Shown here: in pieces, positions 16,088-26,444 of the stretch | Layout of the letters: each line of letters starts with the position of its first letter | How positions within the stretch are numbered: the first letter of the stretch is position 1 | Assembly: GCF_943371865.1 (NCBI RefSeq) | Contig: NZ_CALRWL010000002.1 | Coordinates: 248,001 to 312,000, forward strand | Direction: 5' to 3' | Source: Azorhizobium sp943371865 | GTDB lineage: Bacteria > Pseudomonadota > Alphaproteobacteria > Rhizobiales > Xanthobacteraceae | Length of the DNA stretch: 64,000 nucleotides | Notes under the pieces: model-generated | The model's input: the letters and a program-made list of their open reading frames with translations, nothing else | What the model was told of the DNA's origin: nothing | Databases searched by the model: none | Program-made: the position numbers and the translations under genes

Positions 16088-17308
16088 ATGCCGATCTCAG
16101 GAACGCTTATTCGCCGTGCGGCGCCGATCTCTGTGCTGCGGGTCTCAGATTGGCGGGCGGACGCCCCTGTCCGTGTGATCGTGGCAATTCCGGCATGCGA
16201 TGAGGCCGAACGGATTGGAAACTGCCTGGATGCTCTCGCCAGCCAGGAGGAGTGGCCGGGGCATTTCCATCGCTCCCGCGACTTCGGGATTGTTCTTCTG
16301 GTCAACAACACGAGCGATCAAACTTTTGATATGGCGGTGGCCTTGTTGCGTGCCCGCAATCTGCCTTTCGTGTGCGCCGATGTTCGGTTGCCGGCGGAGC
16401 ATGCGCACGCGGGGGCTGCGCGCGGTCTTGCCATGGATGCGGCAGCGGATTGGCTGGAGCGCGTGGGCAACGATACCGATGGCCTCATTCTCACCACTGA
16501 TGCCGACAGCCGTGTCCCCGCGGACTGGGTGCGCAGGACTCTGGCGGGGCTTCCCGGCTCGATCGGCGCGGTCGCGGGCCGGGTGGATCTGGATCCGAGC
16601 GAGGAACATGAACTACCGTGCCGGCTCCGGCGCCGGCGGCGCGACGAGCGGGCGTATGAGGAGGTTCTCCTCGCACTATCGGCCGTTATCGATCCCCTTG
16701 CCCATGATCCCTGGCCCAATCACGGCACGGCGTCGGGCGCCAGCCTCGCGGTCACGCTTTCCGCCTATCGGGCCATCGGCGGGTCGCCGCATGTCCCCTG
16801 CGGCGAGGACCGCGCGCTGGTCGCGGCCCTCCGGTGGCTGGACATCCCCGTTCGGCACGATCCAGAGCTCGTCGTTTCCACCTCGGCGCGGTTGGCGGGC
16901 CGTGCGCGGGACGGTTTCGCCGACACCTTGCGGCAACGCGCGGACGTGTGGGAATCCCCGGGCGACGAGGCGCTGGAGGCGCTCCCCAACGCGCTGCGTC
17001 GCTACATGTGGCGCCGTCGTCTGCGCACGTGGCACCGCGTGGGGAACTTGGATGCGTCCCTCTGGGCGGCGGTATTCGGGCTGAATGTCCCGAGCGGTGA
17101 GCCGAAGAGCGGTCCCTTTGGCGCCTTCTGGCAGAAAATTGAAACGGCTAGTCCCTTCCTCGCCAGGGTGCCGCTGCAACGTGGTCTCCTCGCCGGCCAT
17201 GCTGAGGCCGGGCGCCAACTCCTGCGGGACATGCGCCCCAGCCTATTTCAAGCTCAGGAATACGAGACGATAGGCGTCCGTCACCTCCTCGCGGAGGGTG
17301 TGGATTGA
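16088..17308 (+). CDS. Family 2-like glycosyltransferase
   Basis: About 406 residues from ATG 16088. VIVAIPACDEAERIGNCLDA is the GT-A nucleotide-sugar-binding start, LILTTDADSRVPADW contains the DxD-type metal motif, and GEDRALVAAL resembles the ED acceptor-base motif. No membrane helices are obvious, so it is likely soluble or peripheral. The frame is open from 15935 but that part is not conserved. It converges on, and overlaps by 66 bp, the NodS-like methyltransferase gene. Together with the PIG-L deacetylase and the acyl-CoA dehydrogenase it probably belongs to one glycoconjugate pathway; donor and acceptor unknown. Confidence 0.8.
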   Translation: MPISGTLIRRAAPISVLRVSDWRADAPVRVIVAIPACDEAERIGNCLDALASQEEWPGHFHRSRDFGIVLLVNNTSDQTFDMAVALLRARNLPFVCADVRLPAEHAHAGAARGLAMDAAADWLERVGNDTDGLILTTDADSRVPADWVRRTLAGLPGSIGAVAGRVDLDPSEEHELPCRLRRRRRDERAYEEVLLALSAVIDPLAHDPWPNHGTASGASLAVTLSAYRAIGGSPHVPCGEDRALVAALRWLDIPVRHDPELVVSTSARLAGRARDGFADTLRQRADVWESPGDEALEALPNALRRYMWRRRLRTWHRVGNLDASLWAAVFGLNVPSGEPKSGPFGAFWQKIETASPFLARVPLQRGLLAGHAEAGRQLLRDMRPSLFQAQEYETIGVRHLLAEGVD

Positions 17309-17827
17309 AGGCGCGATGGCTGAGATAAAACCATCGGTCGCGACATCGCCGCTGAGCGGATAGTCGGTTTCTCCCGTCCAGTGAACGAGGAGGATATGCG
17401 CGGCCGGCGCCGCGCTTCGGCGGACGCAAGCGGCAACTTCCTTGAGGTCGGCTGGCGAGAGATAATAGAGAACTTCAGAAAAGAGCAGCAGGTCGAAGAC
17501 GCCGTCCGGCCAGTTCTGCGGCACCCGTCCTTGCTCGATCCGGACTTGGGGAAGGCCTTTGCAGCGGTTCCGCGCATGCACGAGCGGACGCTCGCTCGCA
17601 TCCAACGCCAGCAGCGAAGAGCATCGCGGTGCCAATTGCTCGGTCAGAATGCCGATGGAGCAGCCGACCTCCACAGCGCACTGGTAGTGCCGACGGGGGA
17701 GGGCACGCAGCGTGTGACTGTATTTGGCCCGCTCATAGTCGCTGCGGCTGAAATTCCACGGATCATCGTCCCGTGCATACAGTTCGTCGAAATAGGCCGT
17801 CTCCAGTGACTTCGGCTTTCCCGTCAT
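17243..17827 (-). CDS. NodS-like SAM-dependent methyltransferase
   Basis: 194 residues. YFDELYARDDDPWNFSRSDYE is the hallmark N-terminus of the NodS family, and VEVGCSIGILTEQLA is the SAM-binding motif I. NodS N-methylates the deacetylated sugar of rhizobial Nod factors; family members outside nod clusters have unknown acceptors. The gene overlaps the deacetylase gene by 4 bp, so methylation of an amine freed by deacetylation is an attractive reading. Its 3' end overlaps the convergent glycosyltransferase gene by 66 bp. Confidence 0.85.
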   Translation of the reverse strand: MTGKPKSLETAYFDELYARDDDPWNFSRSDYERAKYSHTLRALPRRHYQCAVEVGCSIGILTEQLAPRCSSLLALDASERPLVHARNRCKGLPQVRIEQGRVPQNWPDGVFDLLLFSEVLYYLSPADLKEVAACVRRSAAPAAHILLVHWTGETDYPLSGDVATDGFISAIAPSIHTLREEVTDAYRLVFLSLK

Positions 17828-18591
17828 GGCTTCACTTTCAGGAAGATCTCGCTGGGGCCATCAAACCGCGCCAGATCCTGTGCCGTCAGTCGGAAACCGG
17901 TGGGATCATCGCCGATGAGCGAGGTGGTCTGGGAGCGGTGGGCCGCGATGGCGCGGCGTTTGGCGGGCAGGTATTCGCTGATCGCCAGCCGAAAGCCGCC
18001 GATCTCGCTTTCCGCAATGCACTCATGTGGCGGCCGGCTCAATCCCCAGATGGGATAGGCAAGCAGCTTACTACCGGGAAGGAGACGGTGTGCACGGCGG
18101 GCGAGTGCAAATGCGGCCTGATGATCGCAATGGGGATCGTGGGGCCAGGTCACCGCAATGGTTGCGGCGGGTCCAGCCGGCGCTGCGGCGACCATGGCGG
18201 CGACGGCCGCCTGCGCTTGGACGCCGTCGGATGGCACGCACCGATCGGGCAGGCGCAAGAACGTCACGTGGTCGGGCGCGAGGCCAAGTTCCGCGGTCGC
18301 TTCCAGGGTTTCGGCCTCCCGCAGCGCGCGGAGGCGATCGGGAGGATAGGCGACGGAGTTCGGATGCGATCCCGCGCCATCGCTGACGATCAGGACGGTG
18401 ACCGGAACGCCGGCGGCACAGGCGGCGGCGATCATCCCGCCACAGCCGAGACTTTCATCGTCCGGGTGGGGCGCGATGACCAGGAGAGCCTGAATATCAA
18501 GATCGTCGAACCGCAGCAGCGGCAAGGCCTCCATCGCCTCCAGCGCTTCGGCAATGCACATGGTGGTGGGGGCGGGGATGATCACGGCCAA
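17824..18591 (-). CDS. PIG-L (LmbE-like) family N-deacetylase
   Basis: 255 residues with the zinc motif APHPDDESLG and the downstream HDPHCDHQAAF supplying the other ligands, as in GlcNAc-PI, MshB and BshB deacetylases. It should remove an N-acetyl group from an amino-sugar conjugate. It overlaps the acyl-CoA dehydrogenase gene by 10 bp upstream and the methyltransferase gene by 4 bp downstream, so the three are one transcript. Confidence 0.86.
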   Translation of the reverse strand: MAVIIPAPTTMCIAEALEAMEALPLLRFDDLDIQALLVIAPHPDDESLGCGGMIAAACAAGVPVTVLIVSDGAGSHPNSVAYPPDRLRALREAETLEATAELGLAPDHVTFLRLPDRCVPSDGVQAQAAVAAMVAAAPAGPAATIAVTWPHDPHCDHQAAFALARRAHRLLPGSKLLAYPIWGLSRPPHECIAESEIGGFRLAISEYLPAKRRAIAAHRSQTTSLIGDDPTGFRLTAQDLARFDGPSEIFLKVKP

Positions 18592-19751
18592 AAGTCCGCA
18601 AGCCGCCCATCCGATTGCAAGACCCAGTGCCCCGCCTCCGCCAGCGCACGGTCGGGCGCGGGCTGTCGAAGATAGGTCGCGAGATCTCGGCTGATGCGCT
18701 CGATGGGGTGAGAGCGTTGAAAACAGGGGAGGCCCACGGAGCGGTGGACGAGTTCCAGCACATCCAGTCCTGCCCGCTCAACCACACCGCGGGCGAGGTT
18801 CACATATGCAATGGTTCCCGCACCGTCTGCGACCTGTTCGGCCCTCTCCGAGGCATGGTCCACCCACAGCCTGGCGGTTTCAGCGGCCGCCGCGGCCTGT
18901 GCCATGCGGGCCACTTGGTGGGGGTCACTGTCACGGCCGACGCTGCGGAGATGACCGCGCGCCTCGTCCACAAGACGCTCGATCCCCCCCAACTGCACGG
19001 CCAGAAAGCGCCAGGCGCCGCCAGAGAAGTGCGGCTGGGCGTGATAATCCCCCGGTGCGCCGACGATGTCTTTCTCGGTGACGGCAAGTCCGGAGAAATC
19101 AAACGCGCCGCTGGCCGACGCGCGCATGCCGTGAGCCCGCCATGCTGTCATATCCGCGCGCTGATGCAGGTCGCGCGCCCCGAGGGGCGGCAGGATCATC
19201 AGCGGCGGTCCATCGGAGATGCGGGCAGTCACGAGGGGGCAGGCGACGAAACCGGCACCGGATGCGAACGTCTTTCCCCCCCTCAAGCGGAACCCTACGC
19301 TGTCCGGTTCGATGCGCAGAGGTGCATCGGTGCTTTCGGTGTTCCAGACGCCGTACAGTTTGCCCTCGCGCACGGACTCGGCCGCGCTGCCGATCTGCTC
19401 AGGCGTGCCGAACCGCTGGATTAGCGCAAGCGCATTCACATGGCCTTCATAGAGACGACCCAGCGGCAGGCTGGCCCAGCCGATCAAGCGGAGGGCCCGC
19501 GCCAGATGGCCCGCACCGACGCTGCTCAACCCAAAACCTTGACCTCCGAAGGACGGAGCGAGGGGAGCAAGAAGAGCACCCGAGGCGGCGAGAAGATCGA
19601 TGTCCTCCCGTGGCGATGCCTCATCATGGTCGAGATCGGCCGCGTGTGCGGCGACCGTATCGAGAATAGCGCGCAGTCGACCGAAAAATGGCTCGGCCGA
19701 CTGCGGCGCCTTTGAAGCGACAGGCCGGAATGGAATGGGATTCATCGTCAT
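18582..19751 (-). CDS. Acyl-CoA dehydrogenase-like flavoprotein
   Basis: 389 residues from ATG 19751 (a second ATG lies at 19745). The N-terminal helical domain (LAPSFGGQGFGLSSVGAGHLARALR), middle beta-domain and C-terminal helical bundle follow the acyl-CoA dehydrogenase order. The usual catalytic Glu position is not obvious, so it may oxidise something other than a simple acyl-CoA. The frame is open to 20012, but that part is a shadow of the catalase gene. First gene of the minus-strand trio with the deacetylase and methyltransferase. Confidence 0.75.
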   Translation of the reverse strand: MTMNPIPFRPVASKAPQSAEPFFGRLRAILDTVAAHAADLDHDEASPREDIDLLAASGALLAPLAPSFGGQGFGLSSVGAGHLARALRLIGWASLPLGRLYEGHVNALALIQRFGTPEQIGSAAESVREGKLYGVWNTESTDAPLRIEPDSVGFRLRGGKTFASGAGFVACPLVTARISDGPPLMILPPLGARDLHQRADMTAWRAHGMRASASGAFDFSGLAVTEKDIVGAPGDYHAQPHFSGGAWRFLAVQLGGIERLVDEARGHLRSVGRDSDPHQVARMAQAAAAAETARLWVDHASERAEQVADGAGTIAYVNLARGVVERAGLDVLELVHRSVGLPCFQRSHPIERISRDLATYLRQPAPDRALAEAGHWVLQSDGRLADFWP

Positions 19752-19794
19752 GTCTGCCGTTCGCTCACTGCCATGGAAACGCTCCCGGCTCTGC

Positions 19795-21915
<2,121 letters not shown>

Positions 21916-22028
21916 TTGGTTGCTCCATGAGGGGCGCCGACAAGCATGGGCGAGGCTGCCTGATGCCGTACTCTGCGGGCATCCCTGCGCGGCCGGTTGT
22001 GAACCAGGGGGGCGGACGAGCGGGCGTG

Positions 22029-22085
22029 CCCGTTGCCCATCAGGCAACGGGACGAGGAAGGGCCGGGCCTGCCATTGGCAGGCCC
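22029..22085. terminator. Two tandem perfect hairpins between stress genes
   Basis: CCCGTTGCC-CATCA-GGCAACGGG (22029-22051) and GGGCCTGCC-ATT-GGCAGGCCC (22065-22085) are each perfect 9-bp stems. They lie just past the stop of the stress-protein gene (minus strand) and about 115 bp upstream of the catalase start. They probably terminate the stress-protein transcript; neither has a T-run. Confidence 0.55.
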
Positions 22086-22092
22086 GTCTCAC

Positions 22093-22698
22093 TCAGAGCG
22101 CGCGATTGCTGGCGTCCGGGATATGCTGACGCGGCGGCGTCGGCGCGTCCACGTCGAATGCCGTCCAGCCTTCGCCCTCATAGGCGGCACGACGTTGCGA
22201 GACGTCGACCGACTTGTGTTGCTGCAGCAGCGCATTCAGGCGGGGGGCCTCCGTATCGTCCACGCGGGCGGTCACGAGTGTACCGCCGCGGCGGATGCTC
22301 TCCGCATAGACGTGGGCATCGTCCTCGGGCACGCCAGCACCGGTCAGCGCGCCGATAATTCCGCCGGTTGCGCCGCCGGCCACCGCGCCGGCAATCGCCC
22401 CGGCTGCGGTGGAGATCAACCAGCCCGCTGCCACCACGGGGCCAACGCCGGGAATGGCCATGATGCCCAAGCCGGCGAGAAGACCGCCCGCGCCGCCCAG
22501 GGTGGCGCCGATGCCGGCACCAATGCCCGCGTCCGCAGCCGCGTCATTCTTTTCCACCGCGCCATCGCGATGGGTTCCATCGGCATTGTTGGCGATGATG
22601 CTGATGTCGGAGTTCGACACGCCGTTGGCTTCCAGAGCGCTCACCGCCGAGGTCGCATCGGTGTATTGATCGAAAATCGCTGAAATGGTCTGAGTCAT
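22093..22698 (-). CDS. Glycine-rich general-stress-like protein
   Basis: 201 residues. The N-terminus TQTISAIFDQYTDATSAVSALEANGVS resembles the domain of general stress protein 17M/YflT-type proteins, which span alternating sensor-like alpha/beta units. A Gly/Ala-rich central stretch (about residues 55-120; GIGAGIGATLGGAGGLLAG) looks membrane-inserting or aggregating, as in DUF1269-like proteins. A C-terminal alpha/beta unit (GGTLVTARVDDTEAPRLNALL) follows. It lies 21 bp downstream of the PepSY-like gene, probably in one stress-induced transcript. Function unknown. Confidence 0.7.
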   Translation of the reverse strand: MTQTISAIFDQYTDATSAVSALEANGVSNSDISIIANNADGTHRDGAVEKNDAAADAGIGAGIGATLGGAGGLLAGLGIMAIPGVGPVVAAGWLISTAAGAIAGAVAGGATGGIIGALTGAGVPEDDAHVYAESIRRGGTLVTARVDDTEAPRLNALLQQHKSVDVSQRRAAYEGEGWTAFDVDAPTPPRQHIPDASNRAL

Positions 22699-22719
22699 GG
22701 TCGGTCCTCCTGAGGTCGT

Positions 22720-23013
22720 TTACTTGCTGACGACATTGCCCTGAAAATCGAGCATGACGGTTTTGTTGATGCCGTCCTTGGCTGCGGTGCCCTGCCACAC
22801 GCCATTGCCATCCTTCTTCAGCGCCGATACGGCGGTAAAGCCGGCCTTCTCGATGCGGTCCTTCGCCTGAGCTTCCGTGAAACTGTTGGCGCCCTGCACG
22901 GGGGCAGCCGCATTTGTTTCCTTGGACCCCACGGCCGGCGTCGTCGCCGTCTGAGCGACGGCGCCCATGGTCGTGACGGACAGAATAGCCGCCGAAATGA
23001 TGACGTGTTTCAT
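22720..23013 (-). CDS. Small secreted PepSY-like protein
   Basis: 97 residues with a clear signal peptide (MKHVIISAAILSVTTMGAVAQ) and a mature domain containing FTEAQAKDRIEKAGFTAVSAL, then DGINKTVMLDFQGNVVSK, a PepSY-like alpha-beta fold. Periplasmic. The frame is open to 23052 but ATG 23013 gives the signal peptide. It has an EcfG-like promoter 130 bp upstream and is probably co-transcribed with the glycine-rich stress gene. Function unknown. Confidence 0.72.
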   Translation of the reverse strand: MKHVIISAAILSVTTMGAVAQTATTPAVGSKETNAAAPVQGANSFTEAQAKDRIEKAGFTAVSALKKDGNGVWQGTAAKDGINKTVMLDFQGNVVSK

Positions 23014-23141
23014 GTAAGTGCTCCCTGCGTGCGCCGCACAGAATTGCTGCACGTGCCGTTATCCCGTGGGTCCAGGCTATCTGCCGTCTCGGGCTGAGGT
23101 TGCGGACCCGCTCGCCACTCTCAGTGGCGTACAGACGAAAC

Positions 23142-23166
23142 AACCGCCGCAGAGTTCAATCGTTCC
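23142..23166 (-). promoter_or_regulatory. EcfG-type general-stress promoter
   Basis: On the minus strand GGAAC, then 16 bp, then GGTT: close to the alphaproteobacterial general-stress consensus GGAAC-N16/17-CGTT (one mismatch). It faces the PepSY-like/stress-protein pair. Confidence 0.5.
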
Positions 23167-23228
23167 TTCTGTCTGTTCGCGAATTGCAGCTAAGCTTATA
23201 AAAAGCAGGCTGGAATAAGTGCGATAAG

Positions 23229-24179
23229 TCAACCGGCTATCCGCTCGCGAACGGTGGCAATAGACGCCAGGACGTCGTCTGTTGCAGTCTGATGCACCAT
23301 ATGGCCGCAATTTGCGACACGGCGGAGCGTGCTGTGCTTGATCACCTCGTGCAGGCGATGGGACTGCGCATGAAAATCAACCAGACGATCGTCCGCGCCG
23401 GCGATAATCACCACCGGCACCGTAAGCTCGCCATAGCGCCGGTGAACGGCTGCGGCTGCGGGCACCATGAGCGTCGTCTCGACCGCGGCGGCGCGCAGCT
23501 GTGATGGGCGCAGGGCCATTTCCGTCGGAAACGCCTCGAACTTCTCTGGCACGCGCGCCGGACCGAATATCTTGCGCAACGACGCGCCCCAGATGAGCCG
23601 GCCGATGAGCGGCGACAGCGTCTGGCTGAGAAGATCGCCGACAATCGGCAAAGCGCCACCGATGGACATGAGTCCGTCAAGGCGGGCAGACGGGAAATAG
23701 TAGCCCGAGGCGAGGACCAGCCCCTTCACCAGCGTTGGGTGCCGCACGGCCATGGTTGCGGCGAGCAGCGCGCCCCAGGAGTGACCGACCAGGATCGCCT
23801 CGGTCACGCCCAGCCGCGCAAGGGCGTGGTGGATCAGATCGGCTTGGTGAGATGGGGTCCAAATGACGGACCTCGGCCGCCGGCTGTGACCAAAGCCCGG
23901 CCGGTCGAAGGCAATCACCCTGGCATCGCTGATGGCATCCAACAGGCCGCTTGCCTGGAAATCCTCCACCATTGCGCCGTTGCCGTGGAGAAAGACGATG
24001 GCGGGACCTGTGCCGTGATCGGTGTAGTGGAGTTTGACGCCATCGATGTCGATGAACTGCCCCGTCGGCGGATTGTCCTCTTCGGCACGTCGGGTCGACA
24101 TGCGATTGAAGACGGCCATCGCGGCCAATGCGGTGACGGCGAAAACGCCAATTGAGATTGCGGTGCGGTGTCGGCTCAC
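23229..24179 (-). CDS. Membrane-anchored alpha/beta hydrolase
   Basis: 316 residues. A short N-terminal hydrophobic helix (about residues 8-25) suggests inner-membrane anchoring. The hydrolase core follows: oxyanion HGNGAM, nucleophile elbow VGHSWGALLA, acid Asp in GADDRLVD and His in NCGHMVHQ, giving a complete Ser-Asp-His triad. Substrate unknown; family includes esterases, haloalkane dehalogenases and epoxide hydrolases. It stands alone between the stress genes and the pseudogene. Confidence 0.8.
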   Translation of the reverse strand: MSRHRTAISIGVFAVTALAAMAVFNRMSTRRAEEDNPPTGQFIDIDGVKLHYTDHGTGPAIVFLHGNGAMVEDFQASGLLDAISDARVIAFDRPGFGHSRRPRSVIWTPSHQADLIHHALARLGVTEAILVGHSWGALLAATMAVRHPTLVKGLVLASGYYFPSARLDGLMSIGGALPIVGDLLSQTLSPLIGRLIWGASLRKIFGPARVPEKFEAFPTEMALRPSQLRAAAVETTLMVPAAAAVHRRYGELTVPVVIIAGADDRLVDFHAQSHRLHEVIKHSTLRRVANCGHMVHQTATDDVLASIATVRERIAG

Positions 24180-24359
24180 GGCAGCAGCTCCAGGCGCGGC
24201 CAGGTAGCAACAGGCTGCCTGGTGCGACGCGGACGACCAACGTGCGCTCGGTCACCTGGTTCCGTGGTGCGCCCACGCGCCCGAAGCCCTCGCGATGAGG
24301 GCTATTGTCCCCTCAGGCCGGTTCCACAGCCGTGCCGAAGCCAGGACGATCGTGCGATC

Positions 24360-24706
24360 TTCGACAAAGCGGTGGCCAAAAGGCGGCCGGTATTGATGAG
24401 GATTTGCCGTTCCGAACCCAGCTGTATGAGGGCGGTCCGCAGCGGCGGCCATGGGTTGAGGCACGGCTTTGATTTCGCGGTGAGCCGCGCGGAGCGGAGT
24501 CCCGTGGCGTGCAGGGCGGCCTTGGCCGCCCTGGCCTCCGGCCGCACGGAAGCGGCGCGGCGATGATCTGGCCCATGATGCCCGCCGGCACTATGTCCGA
24601 ACCGGCATGGTTCTCGGTCCAAGTGGGAACGGCGGTGCGAGCGTCGGCCAGAAGCGACCGGTCGCCCAACAGCACCGTGCGGCCCCTCGGTCGATGCGAT
24701 AACCGG
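24360..24706 (-). pseudogene. Decayed fragment of a heavy-metal-type P-type ATPase
   Basis: Minus-strand translations in two alternating frames match the intact P-type ATPase at 40.4-42.3 kb. VIASTEG (near 24700) matches ITASVEG. After a frame change, LLGDRSLLADARTA and GSDIV...GQII (24675 down to 24550) match the nucleotide-binding domain. After a second frame change, RPEARAAKAALHATGLR (near 24545) matches RPEARAAMAALHAMGMR. Then a direct jump leads to LNPW...GSERQILINTGRLLA (24460 to 24390), matching the C-terminus. About 115 residues, including the GDGVNDAP hinge, are deleted. Two frameshifts and a deletion make it non-functional. Confidence 0.75.
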
Positions 24707-24749
24707 AGGGGTGGTTCCGTCAGCAGGGCCGCATGCGTGTAGGCAATGC

Positions 24750-25148
24750 CTACGATGTCCGGGTTTTTCTCTCAGCGTAGCGCCGATCCCGCTCCGCCTT
24801 GCTCGCGGCCTGGTCTTCGATGACGCGCGCGATGCGTTGGCGATCCGCGGCGGCGCGCTCATCGGCCTCCCGTCGAGCTTCAGCCTCGATCTCCAGCGCT
24901 TGCTGCACGGCCTTGGCCTCAGCTGCGGCCTGCTCCTCAGCCTTGAGGCGGACGCGCTCTGCATTTCGTTCTTCGCGAGCAGACGCAATCGCCACCCGCT
25001 CTGCCAGCTTTGCGGCGAGTTCCGGCTCGGCTGTCGCTGAACGATAAGATTCGAGGCGGGACTTTTTCGTACTGGCCGAAGCTTTCAGACGATCGGCGAG
25101 GCCGACATTCCACGTTTTATTCAAATGGATAGAACCTAGCGCATTCAT
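24750..25148 (-). CDS. DUF6481-like charged coiled-coil protein
   Basis: 132 residues, rich in Ala, Glu, Arg and Lys. Residues about 45-130 form one long predicted helix or coiled coil (AEERNAERVRLKAEEQAAAEAK and following) ending in ERDRRYAERKTR, which resembles the end of the DUF6481 family common in Hyphomicrobiales. No signal peptide or membrane segment. Start ATG 25148; function unknown. Confidence 0.6.
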   Translation of the reverse strand: MNALGSIHLNKTWNVGLADRLKASASTKKSRLESYRSATAEPELAAKLAERVAIASAREERNAERVRLKAEEQAAAEAKAVQQALEIEAEARREADERAAADRQRIARVIEDQAASKAERDRRYAERKTRTS

Positions 25149-25420
25149 TTTTCCGGCACCTCACGTGAGGACCAGATTTGACCGAGACCGTCTAGCAAAT
25201 TTCGAGGCTAGAGTCTCCATCAGAATTGTCGTGACAGAATCGCGGTGGCAAGGCTCCTGCTGGCGCGATGCCGAAGCGCCGGTCTGCGTGCCATCAGCCG
25301 GACGGTCCGGGTGCGCGAGCCGCAGGGGCGATCCCCTGGGCGCGCCGCACAAAAGAGTCTGCCATTGCGATCGACCCATTTCTGTGCCGAGATTGACGCC
25401 GGCAAAGCACGGTGTCTCGG

Positions 25421-26317
25421 ATGAGACTGAATCCTATCAAGCACGCGGAACGGGTCACGGGGCGTAAGCAGTCGGCGCTTATTGATCTGTGGTCAACGGC
25501 CGGCTTTGCGGCGACCCTCAGCGATGTCACCGGGCCGCATATCTACAACTATGGTGAGCTACCCGTCGCCACGGTGGCGATCACGCTCTATGACGTGCGC
25601 CGCCATGTGCTCATCGAGAATGGGCGCGTGCGCCGCGACGGACGTGTCGCGGCCGGCCAGTTCCGTATCGGGCAACCGGGCAGGAGCGTGGTTGTCGACG
25701 CAGTGCCCGATGTCCACGCTGGAAAGCTCGTTCTGCTCTATCTGGATGATGTCCTGCTCCGGGAGGTCGGCGCCGCCCACGGCAGCGCCTCGCCCATCGT
25801 CTTGCGGGATACGGCCTGGGACGTGGAAGATCCGATGCTCTCACTTTGCGCCCAACGTCTCGTCGAGGCGAGCGCCTTGGTGGGGTCGGGCGATTCCCTG
25901 ATGGCCGAGCAGTTCGCCTATACGCTGGCGCTGCATGTGGCTGATCGCTACGGCGCGCCGCAGGCGTTGCAGCCGATCCCGACGCTCGATCTTGGCAAAT
26001 TCGCCTGGATCACGGACTTTGTGCGGAGCGATCCCGGTCGCGCAATCTCGCTCGCGGACATGGCGACGATTGCCGGCATGAGCCCATCCGCCTTTATCCG
26101 CAGTTTCAAGCGCGCGACCGGATTGACGCCCCATCGCTTCGTGATGGAGCAGCGGGTGCGGGTGGCGCAGGATCTCATCGCTGTTTCGGAGATGTCGATT
26201 GCCGAGATCGCGATCGAAGTGGGCTTCTCGTCGCAATCGCACATGGGAACCGCATTCCGCGCGATGACGGGAATGAGTCCATCTCAATACCGTCGCGTCA
26301 AACGCGGCCAAGGCTGA
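25421..26317 (+). CDS. AraC-family transcriptional regulator
   Basis: 298 residues. The N-terminal half is a cupin-like or divergent sensor domain; the C-terminal 100 residues hold two helix-turn-helices (SLADMATIAGMSPSAFIRSF and AEIAIEVGFSSQSHMGTAFR). The last helix matches the AraC signature around MTGMSPSQYRR. Start ATG 25421 (GTG 25412 possible). It lies 127 bp upstream of the MFS transporter in the same direction, so it probably controls the transporter and LigI-like hydrolase genes. Effector unknown. Confidence 0.87.
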   Translation: MRLNPIKHAERVTGRKQSALIDLWSTAGFAATLSDVTGPHIYNYGELPVATVAITLYDVRRHVLIENGRVRRDGRVAAGQFRIGQPGRSVVVDAVPDVHAGKLVLLYLDDVLLREVGAAHGSASPIVLRDTAWDVEDPMLSLCAQRLVEASALVGSGDSLMAEQFAYTLALHVADRYGAPQALQPIPTLDLGKFAWITDFVRSDPGRAISLADMATIAGMSPSAFIRSFKRATGLTPHRFVMEQRVRVAQDLIAVSEMSIAEIAIEVGFSSQSHMGTAFRAMTGMSPSQYRRVKRGQG

Positions 26318-26444
26318 TTTTCTGATAATGCCGTCGGTCGCGCGGCGGGGAACGACGTTTTTCTGGCAGACAGCAAACCTCCCGACACGCCACCTTCCTG
26401 CCCAAGCATGCGCCCGAACGAAGGCGCGGTAAGGGAGGCCAAGC

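Noticed and set aside
24302..24988. 228-codon minus-strand open frame
   Set aside because: Only parts match a P-type ATPase and they need two frame changes, so it is part of a pseudogene rather than a gene.
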